Source: Larix kaempferi (taxonomy: Eukaryota; Streptophyta; Pinopsida; Pinales; Pinaceae). From it: a DNA stretch of 64,000 nt. The notes under the pieces were generated by a model, which saw only the letters and a program-made list of their open reading frames with translations, searched no databases and was not told where the DNA came from. Both the position numbers and the translations under genes were made by a program. The stretch covers positions 49,182,001 through 49,246,000 of the forward strand of contig BSBM01000486.1 in assembly GCA_027924585.1 (NCBI GenBank), given 5' to 3'. Of the stretch, positions 10,847 through 22,584 are shown piece by piece (the first letter of the stretch is position 1; each line of letters begins with the position of its first letter).

Positions 10847-12651
10847 TGTTACCTACCCAACTTTTTGAACATTATTATTTTATTGCAAAATACTTTATGT
10901 TAAATTTAATTACAAAGTTTTGTAATTATGATCAGTTTTGATCATGGATGAATGTAATTACTGAATATTATTATTTAAATAAATTAATTAGGAGATAAAT
11001 TTCCAAGAGGACTGTTGAATGAGTGTTCACTGACCCACTAGGAGGAATGGAAGCTGTTGGAAAGTATGGGACACATGGCAGCAATTGCATCACACCACTA
11101 ATTGTTGGTTATGGGACAACTACCCCTAAAAATATGGCATTATCCCCCTAGTGGAGGGAGTGAGCGGGAAGCTCATTTAATGACCCTGTAACATCTAAAA
11201 AAGGCCTAGGCAGCCTGTAAAGGCAAATTCGAATTGGGTAGGCATCCCTTAATCAATATTTCTGCAGAATATTTTCCTCTTGTGAATTAGGCGATTACAA
11301 GAGAGATTCGAATAGGGAGGTTAGTGGTGACTATAATATTGAGTCTGCATTATTGCTCAGAGGAACCAGAAATGCTGGTGCAAGTCTATTGGATTACTAT
11401 TTATTGAAGATTCAGAAGTGAATTGCTACAGCAAGAAGAAGTCCTCATTCTTGAGTTTCTTCCTCCTGGTGGTTCAGTGAACAGGCTTAGGGGTCCTAAG
11501 ACAGTACTTGACTGTTTTCAGGAATTGGTTGGGTGGAACAGTCTTCTTGGGCTGTTTGTTGCCCTACAAATTTTCTCAGGTTCTACAGATTTTCTAACTT
11601 ATTCTCAGTAAATAATTCTGTCCTGCATAGCTAGTATGTTTCTGTTTCTTGTTTTCTAAAGAGAGTTTCATCTCAGAATTGTTTAAATACTGAATGTTTA
11701 AGTTTAATGTGAAGTTGAATTGATTAACCAATATCCATATTTTTCCACATGCTGTTTGAAGCATCGTACTCTAGTATAGATATGTAAATTAAAATTTGAT
11801 TTGAAGATAGGCAAATGCCATTGATTCGAATAGATAGAACAGTGATTGAATGATGTTTTATGATTCTGCCCTATAGTTAAATAATAGTAGAAAGTTCTGT
11901 ATAATATCTATGTATGTATTATAAAGGTTTCAGAGTGTTTTGAAAAATTTAACAATGCATAATTTCTGTGTAAATTGCAATCACAGTATTCTTATCATTA
12001 TTCTGTACAGAAAAACATAGTAATCACATGTATATATATATCATAACAGAGTAGCAAAATAAATGATAGTGATTAACTGAACAAGACTATACATAACAAC
12101 CATCACTCAGTTCACATTTTACTTATAACTACATTGACTGTATGTTTCCAAGATTATTATCTAGCTGTATTGATAATATATTAAACTATGTCGATGTCTC
12201 TCATCTTATTCATCTTGTTCATAAACCATACACATTATGAATTATTTTATTATTCGATTTAAAACTGGATTCTATCACATCTTAAGTTAGGACAACAAAG
12301 GGGAAAACTGTCAGTATCATCTCAAAAGAAAAAGTATCATATCACATTTCTAACTTGTCATTCTTTTATTACATTAATCATGCTTATCATTGCAGAAGAA
12401 AAAGGTGTCGCATCATAATTCTGATTCATTAGTTCATTTAATTATCATAATCAAAGTTATTATGAATATGTTAAGTTGCCATTGTCGCATTGTTTATAAC
12501 TGAATTTTATTGTGATTAGTACTAACAACTGTTTAGTTAATGTTGTTACAATCAACAATTATTATTTTACGCAATTATAAATTATTGTAAATTAAGCTAT
12601 TATTGCTATTAACAAAATTTTTAAATTTTTATGAAAATACGGGATGTTACA
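10847..12651 (+). repeat. 3' LTR of chromodomain gypsy element (1.8 kb)
   Basis: It starts TGTTACCTACCC and ends GGGATGTTACA, and aligns with the 5' LTR except for the missing 2.7 kb. The junction at 12290-12306 carries a short sequence, GACAACAAAGGGGA, absent from that point in the 5' LTR. Its TATA equivalent is mutated to TGTAAAGG. Confidence 0.92.
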
Positions 12652-12656
12652 GACTC
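12652..12656. repeat. Target-site duplication GACTC, right copy
   Basis: A perfect match to 1407-1411. The flanking sequence on both sides is therefore one pre-insertion locus. Confidence 0.93.
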
Positions 12657-14648
12657 TCAATAAGTTTTGAAGACTGTATATTTGGAATGAAACCTATTAT
12701 ATAAGCCATGTTTTAATCTATATTCTAGTTGATGTTTATGATCAGTTTGATCACCTTTCTTATCACTTCATTTCTTGATAAAGGTTTTTTTATCTTGGGA
12801 TACTTTTAAGTTTGATGACTCAACTAAGTTCTTTTGTTGTATGTATATGGTTTATATCTATGTTTCAGAATTTTGTTCAAATCTTCAAGATTGTTTTCTG
12901 GTTTAGTTATTATATGTCGTTTGTATTTCTTCACCTTATCCATGCATATTTCCTTCACAATTTATAAAAATTAAACCATTTTTTTAAAATTTATTTATTT
13001 ATTTTTTATTTCAGTTTTTTATTTCGGATGTTCTAGCTTGTACCTTTGTAGTCAAGGTTCAATTTCTGTTACAAACACATTTAATAATGTAAAATGGAAA
13101 ATATAGAGCTACCATATACAACCATTAATTCATACAAAGATAATATCTACTATTGTTATTAAAATCACTACCGGATCATCCGGTAAGCATCCAAATCCCT
13201 ACAAAACCAACTGTGAGTACCAAATAAAAATAATACCAATTATATGGGGCACTATATATCCACCACAGACGCATTAGAGAATTCACATACATCCATACAA
13301 CATCAGATATTCAATTCTCCAGAGAAACTATCAATTCAATTAGTTTTCTAGCAGAAACACCCACTTTCTAGCAATCAAAACTCAATATTTTCATATGTGG
13401 ATCATATAATAGATGTGATCAGCCATGGAGAGTGTACTTATAGAGTAAAATACAACAAATAAGACATGAAAAAACATGTTTAAATCTGCCATTAATATAA
13501 GATCTCAAAACAAGGAGAAAACTCCAATTTCCAAGCAAAATTCCTTAACTAATGTTCCAAAAATCGAGCCATTTCAACTGTGTATTCATCTATGGATCTA
13601 ATCATCCACAGAGGGAGAATTTGCAGAGTCAGTTACAAAAAATAAACACATAAATCACATATCTCAATCTGCCATCAAGATCATATCTCATAGTCAAGGA
13701 AAATGTGCAAGTTTCCAACAGTTAAACCATCAAATCTTTATCCAACCATTGATACAAAACCATATACATTTAATTGTGAATAGATCAGTCGTCAAGGGTG
13801 CTATAGAAGCAATGGAAAGTTAATATAAACATATGAATTAACATATAATAAGCCACTTATCATAGTAATGTGCAATTGGCATCAATCGAACCACGTTCCA
13901 CCCAGCCAAAGGCACTGCCAATCCAGATCTCACTTTGACAATCCACCCCCAAGCTGAGGCCACAGATACACAATAGAGGTGCACTCAAGGATAGCTCAAG
14001 TATCAGTTTGAGAAGACACAAATCAATTCATCACCACTCGCTTTCTCCTCCAACCCATTACTAGGTGCAATGGTAATCCCTTCACCCCCTAGTTTCCTTG
14101 GGACATCACCATTCACCATTAGGATTTATGTGCAGGTCTAGGACTGAGGCAAGCAGTGGACACAAAGGAACTATACCAGAAATGTCCATCTTTCCACAAA
14201 CACCATACAAAATCACAGTGCTTCAAGCACAAGGTTCATTCACATCGTAGAGCATACATGGGTTCACAAGCTCACAAGCTTACCAAGCTTCTAACATCAA
14301 TCACATGAACCACCAAGATCAACTAATAATAATCAACAACAACCAACAACCTCAACCAAGGAGATGAACCATGGATTTATAGACCAAAAAAGGTAATTCC
14401 AACCCAAGAGGGTAAAATCAAACCAAGGTAAGCCAACTTAACTCAAACCAAGGGGGGTAACTCAACCACAAGAGGCTGTCTCTAATCCAACCCAAGCAAT
14501 TCGAATTTCAAGGAGAGTGACCCCAACATTGGAGGAAATTTGAGGTCTAAAATGGGCCTCCTAAGGAAAATAATAAAATAATAGTTAAATTAATAAAATA
14601 TTAGTTAAAATAATAAAACAATATTTATTAATTTTGGAAGAAGAAAGA
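12657..14648. other. Non-coding AT-rich DNA with an old LTR fragment
   Basis: No ORF of note. Around 13880-13950 the minus strand carries the pattern CTTGGGGGTGG ... GGCTGGGTGGAACGTGG, which recurs at 38165-38230 (plus) and 48900-48970 (minus). All three sites belong to one dispersed LTR family. The rest is simple A/T-rich sequence in which I see no feature. Confidence 0.45.
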
Positions 14649-15058
14649 AAAAAACTATTTTTTTGTTCGTATTTTCAACATATCTCCCTATGTTTTTACT
14701 CAAATTTCGAGTGGGAGCACTTGTTGGATGTAGAATTAAATTCTGCATCCAACGAGTACTCACACTGCATACTTTTGATGGACCTTGCTGCCCCAAAAGC
14801 AAGAAATACCTGAAAAATGTGATGATGATGATGATGTCATCATCACATTTTCAAGTATTTCTTGTTTTGTGATGATGACATCATCATCATCATCATCACA
14901 TTTTTTTAGGTATTTCTTTGTTTTGGGGTAGCGGGGTCCATCAAAAGTATGTAGTGTGGGTATTTGTTGGATGCAGAATCCAAAGAGTGCTCCCACTCAA
15001 ATTTGAGTAAAAACACAGGGAGATATGTTGAAGATACAAACAAAAAAAGTAGTTTTTT
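14649..15058. mobile_element. Foldback/MITE-like element with long inverted arms
   Basis: The left end, beginning AAAAAACTATTTTTTTGT, is the inverted complement of the right end at 15058. The arms extend about 200 bp inward (for example CAACATATCTCCCT on the left and AGGGAGATATGTTG on the right) and nearly meet at the centre. The centre is built from several alternately inverted copies of a unit with GAAATACCTG and (GAT)n, giving nested palindromes. No ORF is needed for such an element; the small ORFs on both strands are palindrome artefacts. I could not find a clear target duplication, so the superfamily is open. Confidence 0.75.
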
Positions 15059-16490
15059 ATGACAAATATATCAAGTCAACCATTATGGTTGACTCATTTT
15101 ATTGAAATTCTATTGGTTCTTGAATTCCAACTCATCAAGAAATTATGGTTGGCTCATTTTCTTATAAGGGCCATTTTAGACCCCAAATTTCCTCTAAGGA
15201 CCACTCTACCAAACTCAAATTCATGTGTGGACACATCATCCATGGAGAGGAATCAAATTTAGTGAGGTGATGAGTTACATAAACCAAGGCATGTTCCCAA
15301 AATAGCAAAGGACGGGTTACACAAGGAGTTATCCAACTTTTGAGGTATCCAGGATAAAATAGTCAGTGAGGGCGCACTAGTGCGAATGGGGGTTACAAAA
15401 CCAAGTGTAACCTCCAAAAAGGAGTTACAAAACAACCAAAGGGGACCAATCAACAAGTGGAATCCACCCAAGCACCCACTAAATAATGAATTAGGCTCAA
15501 CAATACCAACATAGGCTAAAATAATCAAAAGTTGGGTACGTTGTGCAATGTTTGGGTGATCATCAACTAATAAAGTCACCAAAGCATAAATACAGACCAA
15601 GCTCAACCAAACAAGTTCTAAAGTGCTAGGAATGTCCCCATTTCCCCTCACCTCGTGGATCTATGCCTCCCATACTCTTTTAGTGGTCCCCAGTGTGCCA
15701 GTTTTTATTATTAATTAATTATTTACAATAATAATAATAATAATAATAATGTCTCTAAGTCCTTAAAGACCCTTGTTTTGACACTTAGTGCCACAATAAT
15801 AAACAATTGTAAATTACATACGTCCGGTGCTTATCACACGAGGTATTACAACCCTATAGGCGTTGGCATTTTCAATACCCTACAAACAAGCTAAGGTCTC
15901 ACTCGAGATGCGTGTAGGAAATTACAAAGACATTACAGGGATGTGCATGTGAGGATGGGTTCTTTCTATCCATTAGTCCATTCATTCATTCACTTAGCCA
16001 TGCATTCAACTACTGAACAATTATCATACATTCAACCATAAAGACACTACGCAAGGCAAATCTAATACAACCTATGCATTACATTACTATCAAAAATTGC
16101 TAAAATCCATTTCTTATAGAATCGGCTCAACAAATTAATGATATTGCATTAGTACAACTATCAAAACATCATAGAATAAACATCGCCAAAATAAATGACA
16201 AAATATAGTAGTATATCATCTCAAAACCAAACTAGCTCATTACCAAAGCATTTACAGAACATGACTAACTAATTAAAATGCAAAGATGTAGAACCCACGT
16301 CATTACAAAATATGCCTTTATATAGGTAAGGGTTCCAAAACTGCAAAACTTATTGGTGGCGCACAATCTCTAATTGAATTTCTCAGTGGGCAACTATTTC
16401 TAACTGAATTAGCATGCAACTACTTCTATCTGTCTTCCTTGGTGTGTAGATGCTTCCAACTAAACCAAAAATTGGGCACCAACATGCCCC
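15059..16490. other. Non-coding, probably LTR of a minus-strand element
   Basis: No credible gene. An (AAT)8 microsatellite is at 15727-15750. On the minus strand, GGGGGCATGTTGGTGCCC at about 16485-16502 looks like a short purine tract followed by an LTR start (TGTTGGTGCCC). If so, the DNA to the left of about 16491 is the LTR of the element that owns the interrupted minus-strand ORF. The minus-strand frame 15259-15651 shows no recognisable domain. Confidence 0.35.
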
Positions 16491-17757
16491 CAACACCATG
16501 ATGTGGCTCATCCCGAGCCACTCGTCATTCTTTGAAAATAGTCTGTTGGATTGAAGGCAACATTGTGGTGATCTGTGTAGTTAATTCTGATACCTACACA
16601 TTTAGTTGATCCATGACCTCTATTAATTTTTCAAATTCAGTGTTGAACAATGCAGTTTTCTCTAATGTTGCAAAATGTGTTTGAGGTCGCTTGGGTTCTC
16701 CTAGTGCAACAACTTTCTTCGATTTCTCATGTACCTCGGTGAATTTCTGGTACTGTGGTCCGGCCTCTTCCTAAATTTGCAATATCTGTGCAATAACTTG
16801 TTGTTTCTTATCCCGGTTCGTAGCTATCTGCTTGGTTAGTGCTGAGATCTCCTTCATACCCTCCATGCAGCCAAACATGGGTAGACCAAACAATGACCGA
16901 TTTTTCATCTTCACTCGATACTCCAACATTTCAATGTGGTCCTCCTTTTGAGTCACCTCTGATGGCTCATGTAGGTACGCACATAGGTTAAAGATTTTTT
17001 TGACCAACTTTATCATCCCTTGGATGTGTGCCATGCCTCTCTCAAATTTGTCCTTAGCTTGCATGATCTGTTGTTTCAACTCAAGTTTCTCTGGGGTCTC
17101 CTTGGTCTCCAGATGTTCTTTCAATACTGTGTTTTGTGCACACAGTCCTTTTATTATTGTTTTGATTTCCCCACATTTTTGTTCAGTTCATTTTAGTGCT
17201 ACTATTGATTGTGCTTCCTCCTGCGTAGTCGGATAAAGGTTCTCCATCGCAGTTGCAAGGGATGCTCGTGCAAAAACCTCTATTGCATGTTGTTGTTGTA
17301 GGCCATTGTATGCTCTACTTAGGTCCAGTTTTCACACACCCATTTCATGTATCAGTGTGAGCATATAGTCCTAGATTTCCTGATACAGTAATTGCGACAA
17401 TTTTACCTGAAACCCAATACAATTGGATGTTAAAGATATGGAAGCTTCTACCTCCTTGACTATGACCACACAAGGGTCTATGCTCAACACCCTTTCTTCT
17501 GCTAATTGCATTCCTTTCTACTTAGTGCCATGCGTAGAGTCACACGTAGTGTCCTCAACTTCCATACTGGAGCCTCCTAGGCTCAGATTGACCAACTACA
17601 ATATTTTCTTGAGCTTAGTTGGTTGCTTGGTTGAATCCAATTGAAGTACATGTTGTGAGTCTAGGTTTACTACAATGGTGTTGATGATCTTCTGGAGTGC
17701 CAAATCTTGTTTTTCCTCCCCTTTCTTCCTCGGGAAGAGCTGTGTCTTTGCTCCTAT
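16491..17757 (-). pseudogene. C-terminal half of an interrupted minus-strand ORF (coiled coil)
   Basis: The best open stretch is 17124-16771 (117 codons), Lys/Glu/Gln-rich and coiled-coil-like, with open but stop-broken frames on both sides (17757-17596 and 16760-16560). The right edge is exactly where the 5' LTR of the Tat-like element begins. The N-terminal half appears to lie beyond the 3' LTR at 34954-36633 on the same strand. I do not recognise the protein. It ends just before a probable LTR start, the position of an accessory ORF downstream of pol in large plant gypsy elements. Confidence 0.5.
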
Positions 17758-17934
17758 TGTTGCAGCAACATCCCTCCCCAAAATTTTGTAGACATTGGGG
17801 CCCCTCCTTTTGTCTTCCTAGAGAGTCTGCTTAAAAGAATTAAGTCTCCTTTAGAAAGCCTTTTGAACTTAGTTTTGTTTCAAGTGGGGAGTCTGTTTAA
17901 GGTTGAAGTTATTTTCTCGGCTAAGTCAAAACTC

Positions 17935-18540
17935 AATTTTCTCTTCCGAAATGGCGGAAGAACTTGGGATATTCACCTGCAACTGCGGAAAGACTTGAAA
18001 TTCTTCCCCGAAACGGTGGATGCACTTACGTATCCTTTGGACTGTGGAAGAACTCAACATTCTTCCCCAAAACGGCGGAGACGCTTGTGAAGTTTCGCCG
18101 CAATGGGCGCCCTCTTACCAAGTCCCATTCACTTCTCGGAAAGGACTTAACAAACTTTCCACAACGGCGGAGAAACTCAAGATCTTCCACCGCAGCAAGC
18201 TTTCGACTCGAACTCACCAAGTCCTCCCGAAACGTCGGGATAACTCAAGAAATTCCGCCACAAACGTTTTTTTAGCTTGTCGATCCCGGAAAAAATTGTC
18301 AAACCTTTCTGCAAGAGCGGAGCGTCTCTTTATTCTCTCCCGCAACAAGCAAATTTTACCGCGCTTGAACTCCAAGTTCCCTGCTCCCGCTTCGGGAGAA
18401 ACTCACAAAACCCACCTGCGCTTCGGACGAAACTCACAAAGTTCGCCCGTAACTGCAAGCGCGACTCACGTTTTCATCCCGGTATTGATGGTTGCACATA
18501 AACGCCGAAAGATTGAAAAGACCCCACCGTACGAGTAATC
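17935..18540 (+). repeat. GC-rich degenerate repeats in the U3 region
   Basis: A run of imperfect units of about 50-90 bp with cores such as TTCCCCGAAACGGCGGA followed by (A/G)ACTCAA. At least six units are visible. The block recurs at 29450-30055 in the 3' LTR. It is far richer in CpG than its surroundings and lies just upstream of a TATA box, so enhancer or promoter repeats are a reasonable inference. ORFs predicted across it in several frames are repeat artefacts. Confidence 0.65.
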
Positions 18541-18596
18541 AACTCCATTTTAAATGTCGCCACCTACCCAATTAAATTCCCACACGCGTTGAGTTG

Positions 18597-18604
18597 TATA
18601 TAAG
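18597..18604 (+). promoter_or_regulatory. TATA box of the LTR-internal ORF (TATATAAG)
   Basis: TATATAAG sits right after the GC-rich repeats and about 550 bp before the truncated ORF in this copy. The matching site in the 3' LTR is 30114-30121, about 835 bp upstream of the ORF start. Conservation between LTR copies and a GC-rich upstream block support a promoter; the transcription start is not shown. Confidence 0.5.
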
Positions 18605-19185
18605 GGCGGTGGGGGTTTATTGTCCCCATTGTTGGATTTTGATTCGGAGAACGCCGTTTGGGAGATTGCACAGATTTACTCCAGCTCAGCTCATTCACCA
18701 CCGTGTCAACCTCGTTCCACCACTGTTTCGTTTCCAGGTAGGTGTTGCTACTGTTAACTTTGTCTTATCTATGCATTGAGGCTTTCTCGGGTGTTTTCGT
18801 TTCATTACATGACCGGTAGGCACTCGTAGAAATATGTCCTTTAAAGTTTAGCATCCACTGCGGCCACGGCTCTATCATAAAACCTGACCAAGCCAAGTTA
18901 ATGCGATCAATCCTTTTTATGCCAACTATATGCCGCTTCTCATTGCCTATCGAACAAAAAGCAGTGCTAGTCATAGCTGAGCGGGATACTCAACCGATCA
19001 GTTACTTGGTTTAGATACCAGTCATTGAAAACCCAGCTGCGTTATATGTTTTTTGCTTCCTCATAGGATTTCCCAATCCAAGACAACCTACCATTCACGC
19101 GTTAGCCATTAGAAGTGCCTGTAATGTAGGGAATCCTATTTTAAAAGATGAGGAAGAGAGTAAGTCTTATGAGGAAGAGAGTAAA

Positions 19186-20213
19186 GCTCGCATGCTACAA
19201 CATACTGTGGCTACTGAGCAGGCTTATAGAGATCTCGTAGTAAACAAATATAATCGCCTGTTTGCTGATCACAAGGAGTTGTTGGATAAATATTGACATC
19301 TGGAAGAAGAAAAGGAGCACCTGGCAATCCAGATGATGGTTCTAGAAGCGGAAAAAATGATTATGAGGCTAGAGTATTTCACTTGGAAGTAGACAAATAG
19401 GCAATGGTTGAGCAGTTAGAGAAAGCAAAAAGCAAAGCGATGGATATGTCTCCCTTTCATGAGCAGTCTTGTGACATCCTAAGACAAATGCATGCCACAC
19501 AAGAACTGATTATTGAGGAGGTGTGCAAGCTCCAGACTATGCTGGTCAGGTTGAAAGAATTCAATGTCGAAGCCATCAGGCTTAAAGGCAAGTACACTCG
19601 GGTTAAAGCAAACATTTTGAGCCAGATGGAGTGGAGAGAAGGGAAGGTGGATTTCCCTAAGCATCTCCCATTCAAATCTGTGGATGGTATCAAGGAAGAT
19701 GTAGCCCTCATGGAGTTTTGCAGGAATTGTGGCGCCAAGCTGATGGCTAAGATCCAGGGAACCATTGAGAAAGGTAACAGCCTGTATCAAAAGATTCATG
19801 AAGGACATGAAAAATGTAAGCTTATTTTTCCTCAGACCCTGGATGAGTTTCCAAGCAAAGAGCATCATTTGTCAGACTTGAAGGAAGAGCTGAGCATTCA
19901 AATAGAGTATGTAAAGAAGATTGATGTGCTGGCCACTGATGATCTTCATCACTACGTTGGGCTGTCATCAATATACAATAATTTGCTTAAGGAGGTCCAC
20001 CAGGCAGTAATAGCAGAAATTCATGGTATTGAAACAGAGCTTGGTAAGCATGTGACTTCCCAGAAGATCCTGCTCCCTTCACCAGCAAATGTGGTTATCA
20101 AAGACACTGGTATATGGTTAAGTTATATTGCAGAGGAGGAGAAGAAGGCAGCAGCAGCAGTAGCAGCCAGCGCAGGCACATCATCCCCAGCAGAAGCGCT
20201 ACCCCAAGGATAA
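19186..20213 (+). pseudogene. LTR-internal coiled-coil ORF, 5' LTR copy (N-terminus deleted)
   Basis: This is the C-terminal third of the ORF at 30955-34042. It opens at the deletion junction (ARMLQHTVA), meets a TGA near 19295, shifts frame by one lost base near 19353, then runs 269 codons from the ATG at 19404 to TAA at 20211. The protein is a Glu/Lys-rich coiled coil with a conserved segment (SQMEWREGKVDFPKHLPFK) and an Ala/Ser-rich end before the final PQG. It matches the other copy closely, showing both derive from one LTR. Family and function are not recognised. Confidence 0.7.
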
Positions 20214-20422
20214 ACGCGCTAGTCATAATACATTGTTTGTTTTGGTCTACTTCCTTTTGTCCCTATGGTTAGAGCATGAAGTTACAAGGACAACTGTCCT
20301 TTTCTGTTATAAGAAAGAATTTCTATTATAGGAAAAGGGACACGAATTGTTATTTCTTGGTAAAGTCTTTAAAGGACAAGTGTAAAAGGCCAGGTGGCAG
20401 CCCAAGAGGCATTTTGTAAGCT

Positions 20423-20430
20423 TATAAATA
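20423..20430 (+). promoter_or_regulatory. Candidate LTR TATA box for the genomic RNA (TATAAATA)
   Basis: TATAAATA about 210 bp after the LTR-internal ORF stop and about 710 bp before the LTR end. The 3' LTR has the same site at 34238-34245. Its position divides the LTR into a very long U3 (with the ORF) and a normal R-U5. Confidence 0.55.
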
Positions 20431-21143
20431 GATGCATAGGGAATACTGTTCAAGGACTTTTTGCAGGGAAAGGAATTTTCTAAAGCTTGTACGAACTGTT
20501 TTGCACTTGCTCCAAGAGAGTGAATTTGCCTAATAAGAGCCTGGAGAGGACGCATTTTTCCTGGGAATATGTATATGATGTCTGTCAGATTCTTCTTGTG
20601 ACATTTACATGTATTACAGTGAAATCTTTATTTGCTGTTCGAATTATTTTTGTGCTATGGATGGTTTTACTTTTCTCTGTGCAATGATGCTTCTCTTAAA
20701 TGAGTAATAGAATGTTTTTTTTACATGAATTAAAAGTTATCTTTCATGTCTTTAACCTCCTGCTGTAGATGAATCTTTAAGATTCAATGGCTACCTGTTG
20801 ATCTTTATTTGTTCTTTATAGCATATTAATCATATTTACAATTTGCTCTCTGCAGGGATAGATTAGATTTATTTCAGTTTTAGATACAGATTTGTTTCAA
20901 GTTCTACATTTAGATTAAATTAGCTTAGGCACTTGCATATCATCTTAAACATTAAAATAAAAAAAGAACGGTGGATCGGGCCATAACCGATGTAAAGGAA
21001 GCAAATCTCCAAATCTAACGGTAGCCGGAACCGCTAACCGGACGGATTCCCCATACCAAACGGTGGATAATCTAATTGGGACAGTTTACTGGGGGGAATC
21101 CCTTTCTGCTTGATGCTGCAATCTTTGGGGCATCAACAATTTT

Positions 21144-21160
21144 TGGCGCTAGAAGGAGGG
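21144..21160 (+). promoter_or_regulatory. Primer binding site-like sequence
   Basis: TGGCGCTAGAAGGAGGG begins five bases after the LTR end CAACA. It starts with the expected TGG complementary to a tRNA CCA end. I do not assign the donor tRNA. Confidence 0.7.
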
Positions 21161-21170
21161 CCTGAGATGC

Positions 21171-22584
21171 ATGGTTGATAAAAGAAAATCTCCCATTATC
21201 AAAAATGTTACTGAAAACCCGCTCGAAACAGGAATTTTAGACATCCCAAACCTTGAAGTAACACATCAAGAAAACTCCATCTCTGATTTTGAACATCAAG
21301 AAGTCTTGTATGCTGTGCCTTTTGCAGAATTAGAAGATTTAAGGAGACATACACAATCTTATGTCAAGCAACTAGGTGGCTTGAACACTGTAACTTTTCT
21401 CCCTAGTAAAATAACTCCCAGAAAAGAAAGACAGTACACCCACGATTCGATTCTTGTGCAGAATTTTGAAGAGCTTGTAAATTTAGCTTTGGAAGAAATT
21501 ACAGAACCCCTGAAATAAATCGATCTTGAAAACCCATAAATTTTTTTAGATCCAGAAAATCTTGGAGAACTTGTTACTCCAAAGAACACTCCAATTAATT
21601 CACCATACAATTCTCCACTTGATTCTCCACATAGAAACATGGCTGTACCTGCTTGGAGAGCGAGGGGAGCATTAAATCTATCTGGGCCATTCCACAATCT
21701 GCCTAAAAAATACAGAGAAATTCTTGCCAAAGTTCGACCCAGGAAAAGCCATTTCTGTTGAAGATCATCTCAAGAGTTTTTATTTAGCCTTGAATATTTT
21801 AAATGTACAGCATGAAGATGTAGTTTGTAGGATTTTCCCATACACATTCGAGCCAAAATTTTCTTCCTGGTATTTTAGCTTACAAGCTAGCTCAATTTCC
21901 AGCTGGGAAGAATTTGAAATATGTTTCTTAAAGAAGTATGGAAATCAAAAGATTATAGCTACACTCATGAAAGAATTATTGTCCATGAGAATGGAAAAGA
22001 AAGAAAAGGTTCAAGACTTCAACCAAAGGTTCACAACACTTTTGAATAATTTGAACGAAGCAAATAAACCAACAGAAGAATCGCTAGTTGAATATTATAC
22101 AACAGCTCTTGAAGGACCTATAGCAATGTTCGTTAAAAGATCTAAGAAAACCACCCTGATAGAAAATTTTGAAGAAGCTAGAAAGGTGGAAGAAGAAGCA
22201 GAAAACATTGCCAAACATGCCTTAGATGCAGAGACAAAACTAACAACTAGTAAAAAAACCTTGCTGCTCGCTAGGAATAAAGAAGAGTCATCAGCAGACA
22301 TGGAGAATGTAGTTAAGATGATGCAGAAATTATCCAATAAAATTGTAGATCTCGAGAAAGATAAAGCAGCTAGTACATCTAGGAAGCCTTTCAAACCATT
22401 CTACAAGAAGAGAGAAGACAACGATCAACCTCATCCACCAATGAATACTTCTCCTGTTTTAAATCTGAGTGAAATAGGGATGGAAAACTTTTGCACATTT
22501 CATTAAGAGCCACACTCAGAAAAGAGCTACCCAGAATGGATTAACTCTATGAGTTTAGTCATGAACCAAATGATGGATTCATAG
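21171..22584 (+). pseudogene. gag: gag of Tat-like element
   Basis: The first ATG after the PBS (21171) opens 115 codons with an acidic leader, ending at 21518. The frame continues past that stop to a Pro/Ser-rich segment and MAVPAWRARG near 21639. An extra A in a run at 21703-21708 then shifts it, and the gag core runs in frame 1 from about 21724 to a TAA at 22504. The core has FDPGKA, the W-F and Y-G motifs of retrotransposon gag, and a long Glu/Lys helical tail. I see no zinc knuckle before the stop at 22504 or the TAG at 22582. It would form the particle; four breaks prevent that. Confidence 0.82.

Larger units (their letters stand above)
1412..12651 (+). mobile_element. Complete but inactive Ty3/gypsy chromodomain retrotransposon
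   Basis: Order along the element is 5' LTR (1412-5945), PBS (5948), gag (6107-7520), protease/RT/RNase H/integrase/chromodomain (7521-10785), polypurine tract (10834-10842) and 3' LTR (10847-12651). The domain order PR-RT-RH-INT followed by a chromodomain places it in the chromoviruses; the wording of the tail fits the Tekay/Del branch, which is inference. It is flanked by a perfect 5-bp duplication. Gag and pol carry premature stops and a frameshift in the protease site, so it cannot be autonomous. The first 450 bp of the two LTRs differ at about 25 positions by my count, near 5 percent, so the insertion is old but not ancient. Confidence 0.93.
17758..21138 (+). repeat. 5' LTR of Tat-like element, internally deleted
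   Basis: From TGTTGCAGC to GGGGCATCAACA. Parts in order: a GC-rich degenerate repeat block (17935-18540), a TATA box (18597), a truncated coiled-coil ORF (to 20213), a second TATA box (20423), an AATAAA-like site near 20957, and the U5 end. Relative to the 3' LTR it lacks what corresponds to about 30688-33011. The deletion junction carries a repeated 14-mer (see findings). Confidence 0.88.

Noticed and set aside
14605-14996. Three short ORFs with poly-Asp or poly-Met runs
   Set aside because: Artefacts of the (GAT)n palindrome in the foldback element.
17753-17757. Target duplication for the Tat-like element (CCTAT against ACTCT)
   Set aside because: Only 3 of 5 bases match, too weak to claim; the borders rest on LTR identity and the TGTTG/CAACA ends.
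17964-18538. Overlapping ORFs in several frames across the GC-rich block (and 29480-30018)
   Set aside because: They come from CpG-rich degenerate repeats with few stop words; no frame is better kept than the others.
19457-19868. Minus-strand ORFs (also 33309-33638)
   Set aside because: Shadows of the coiled-coil ORF in both LTR copies.
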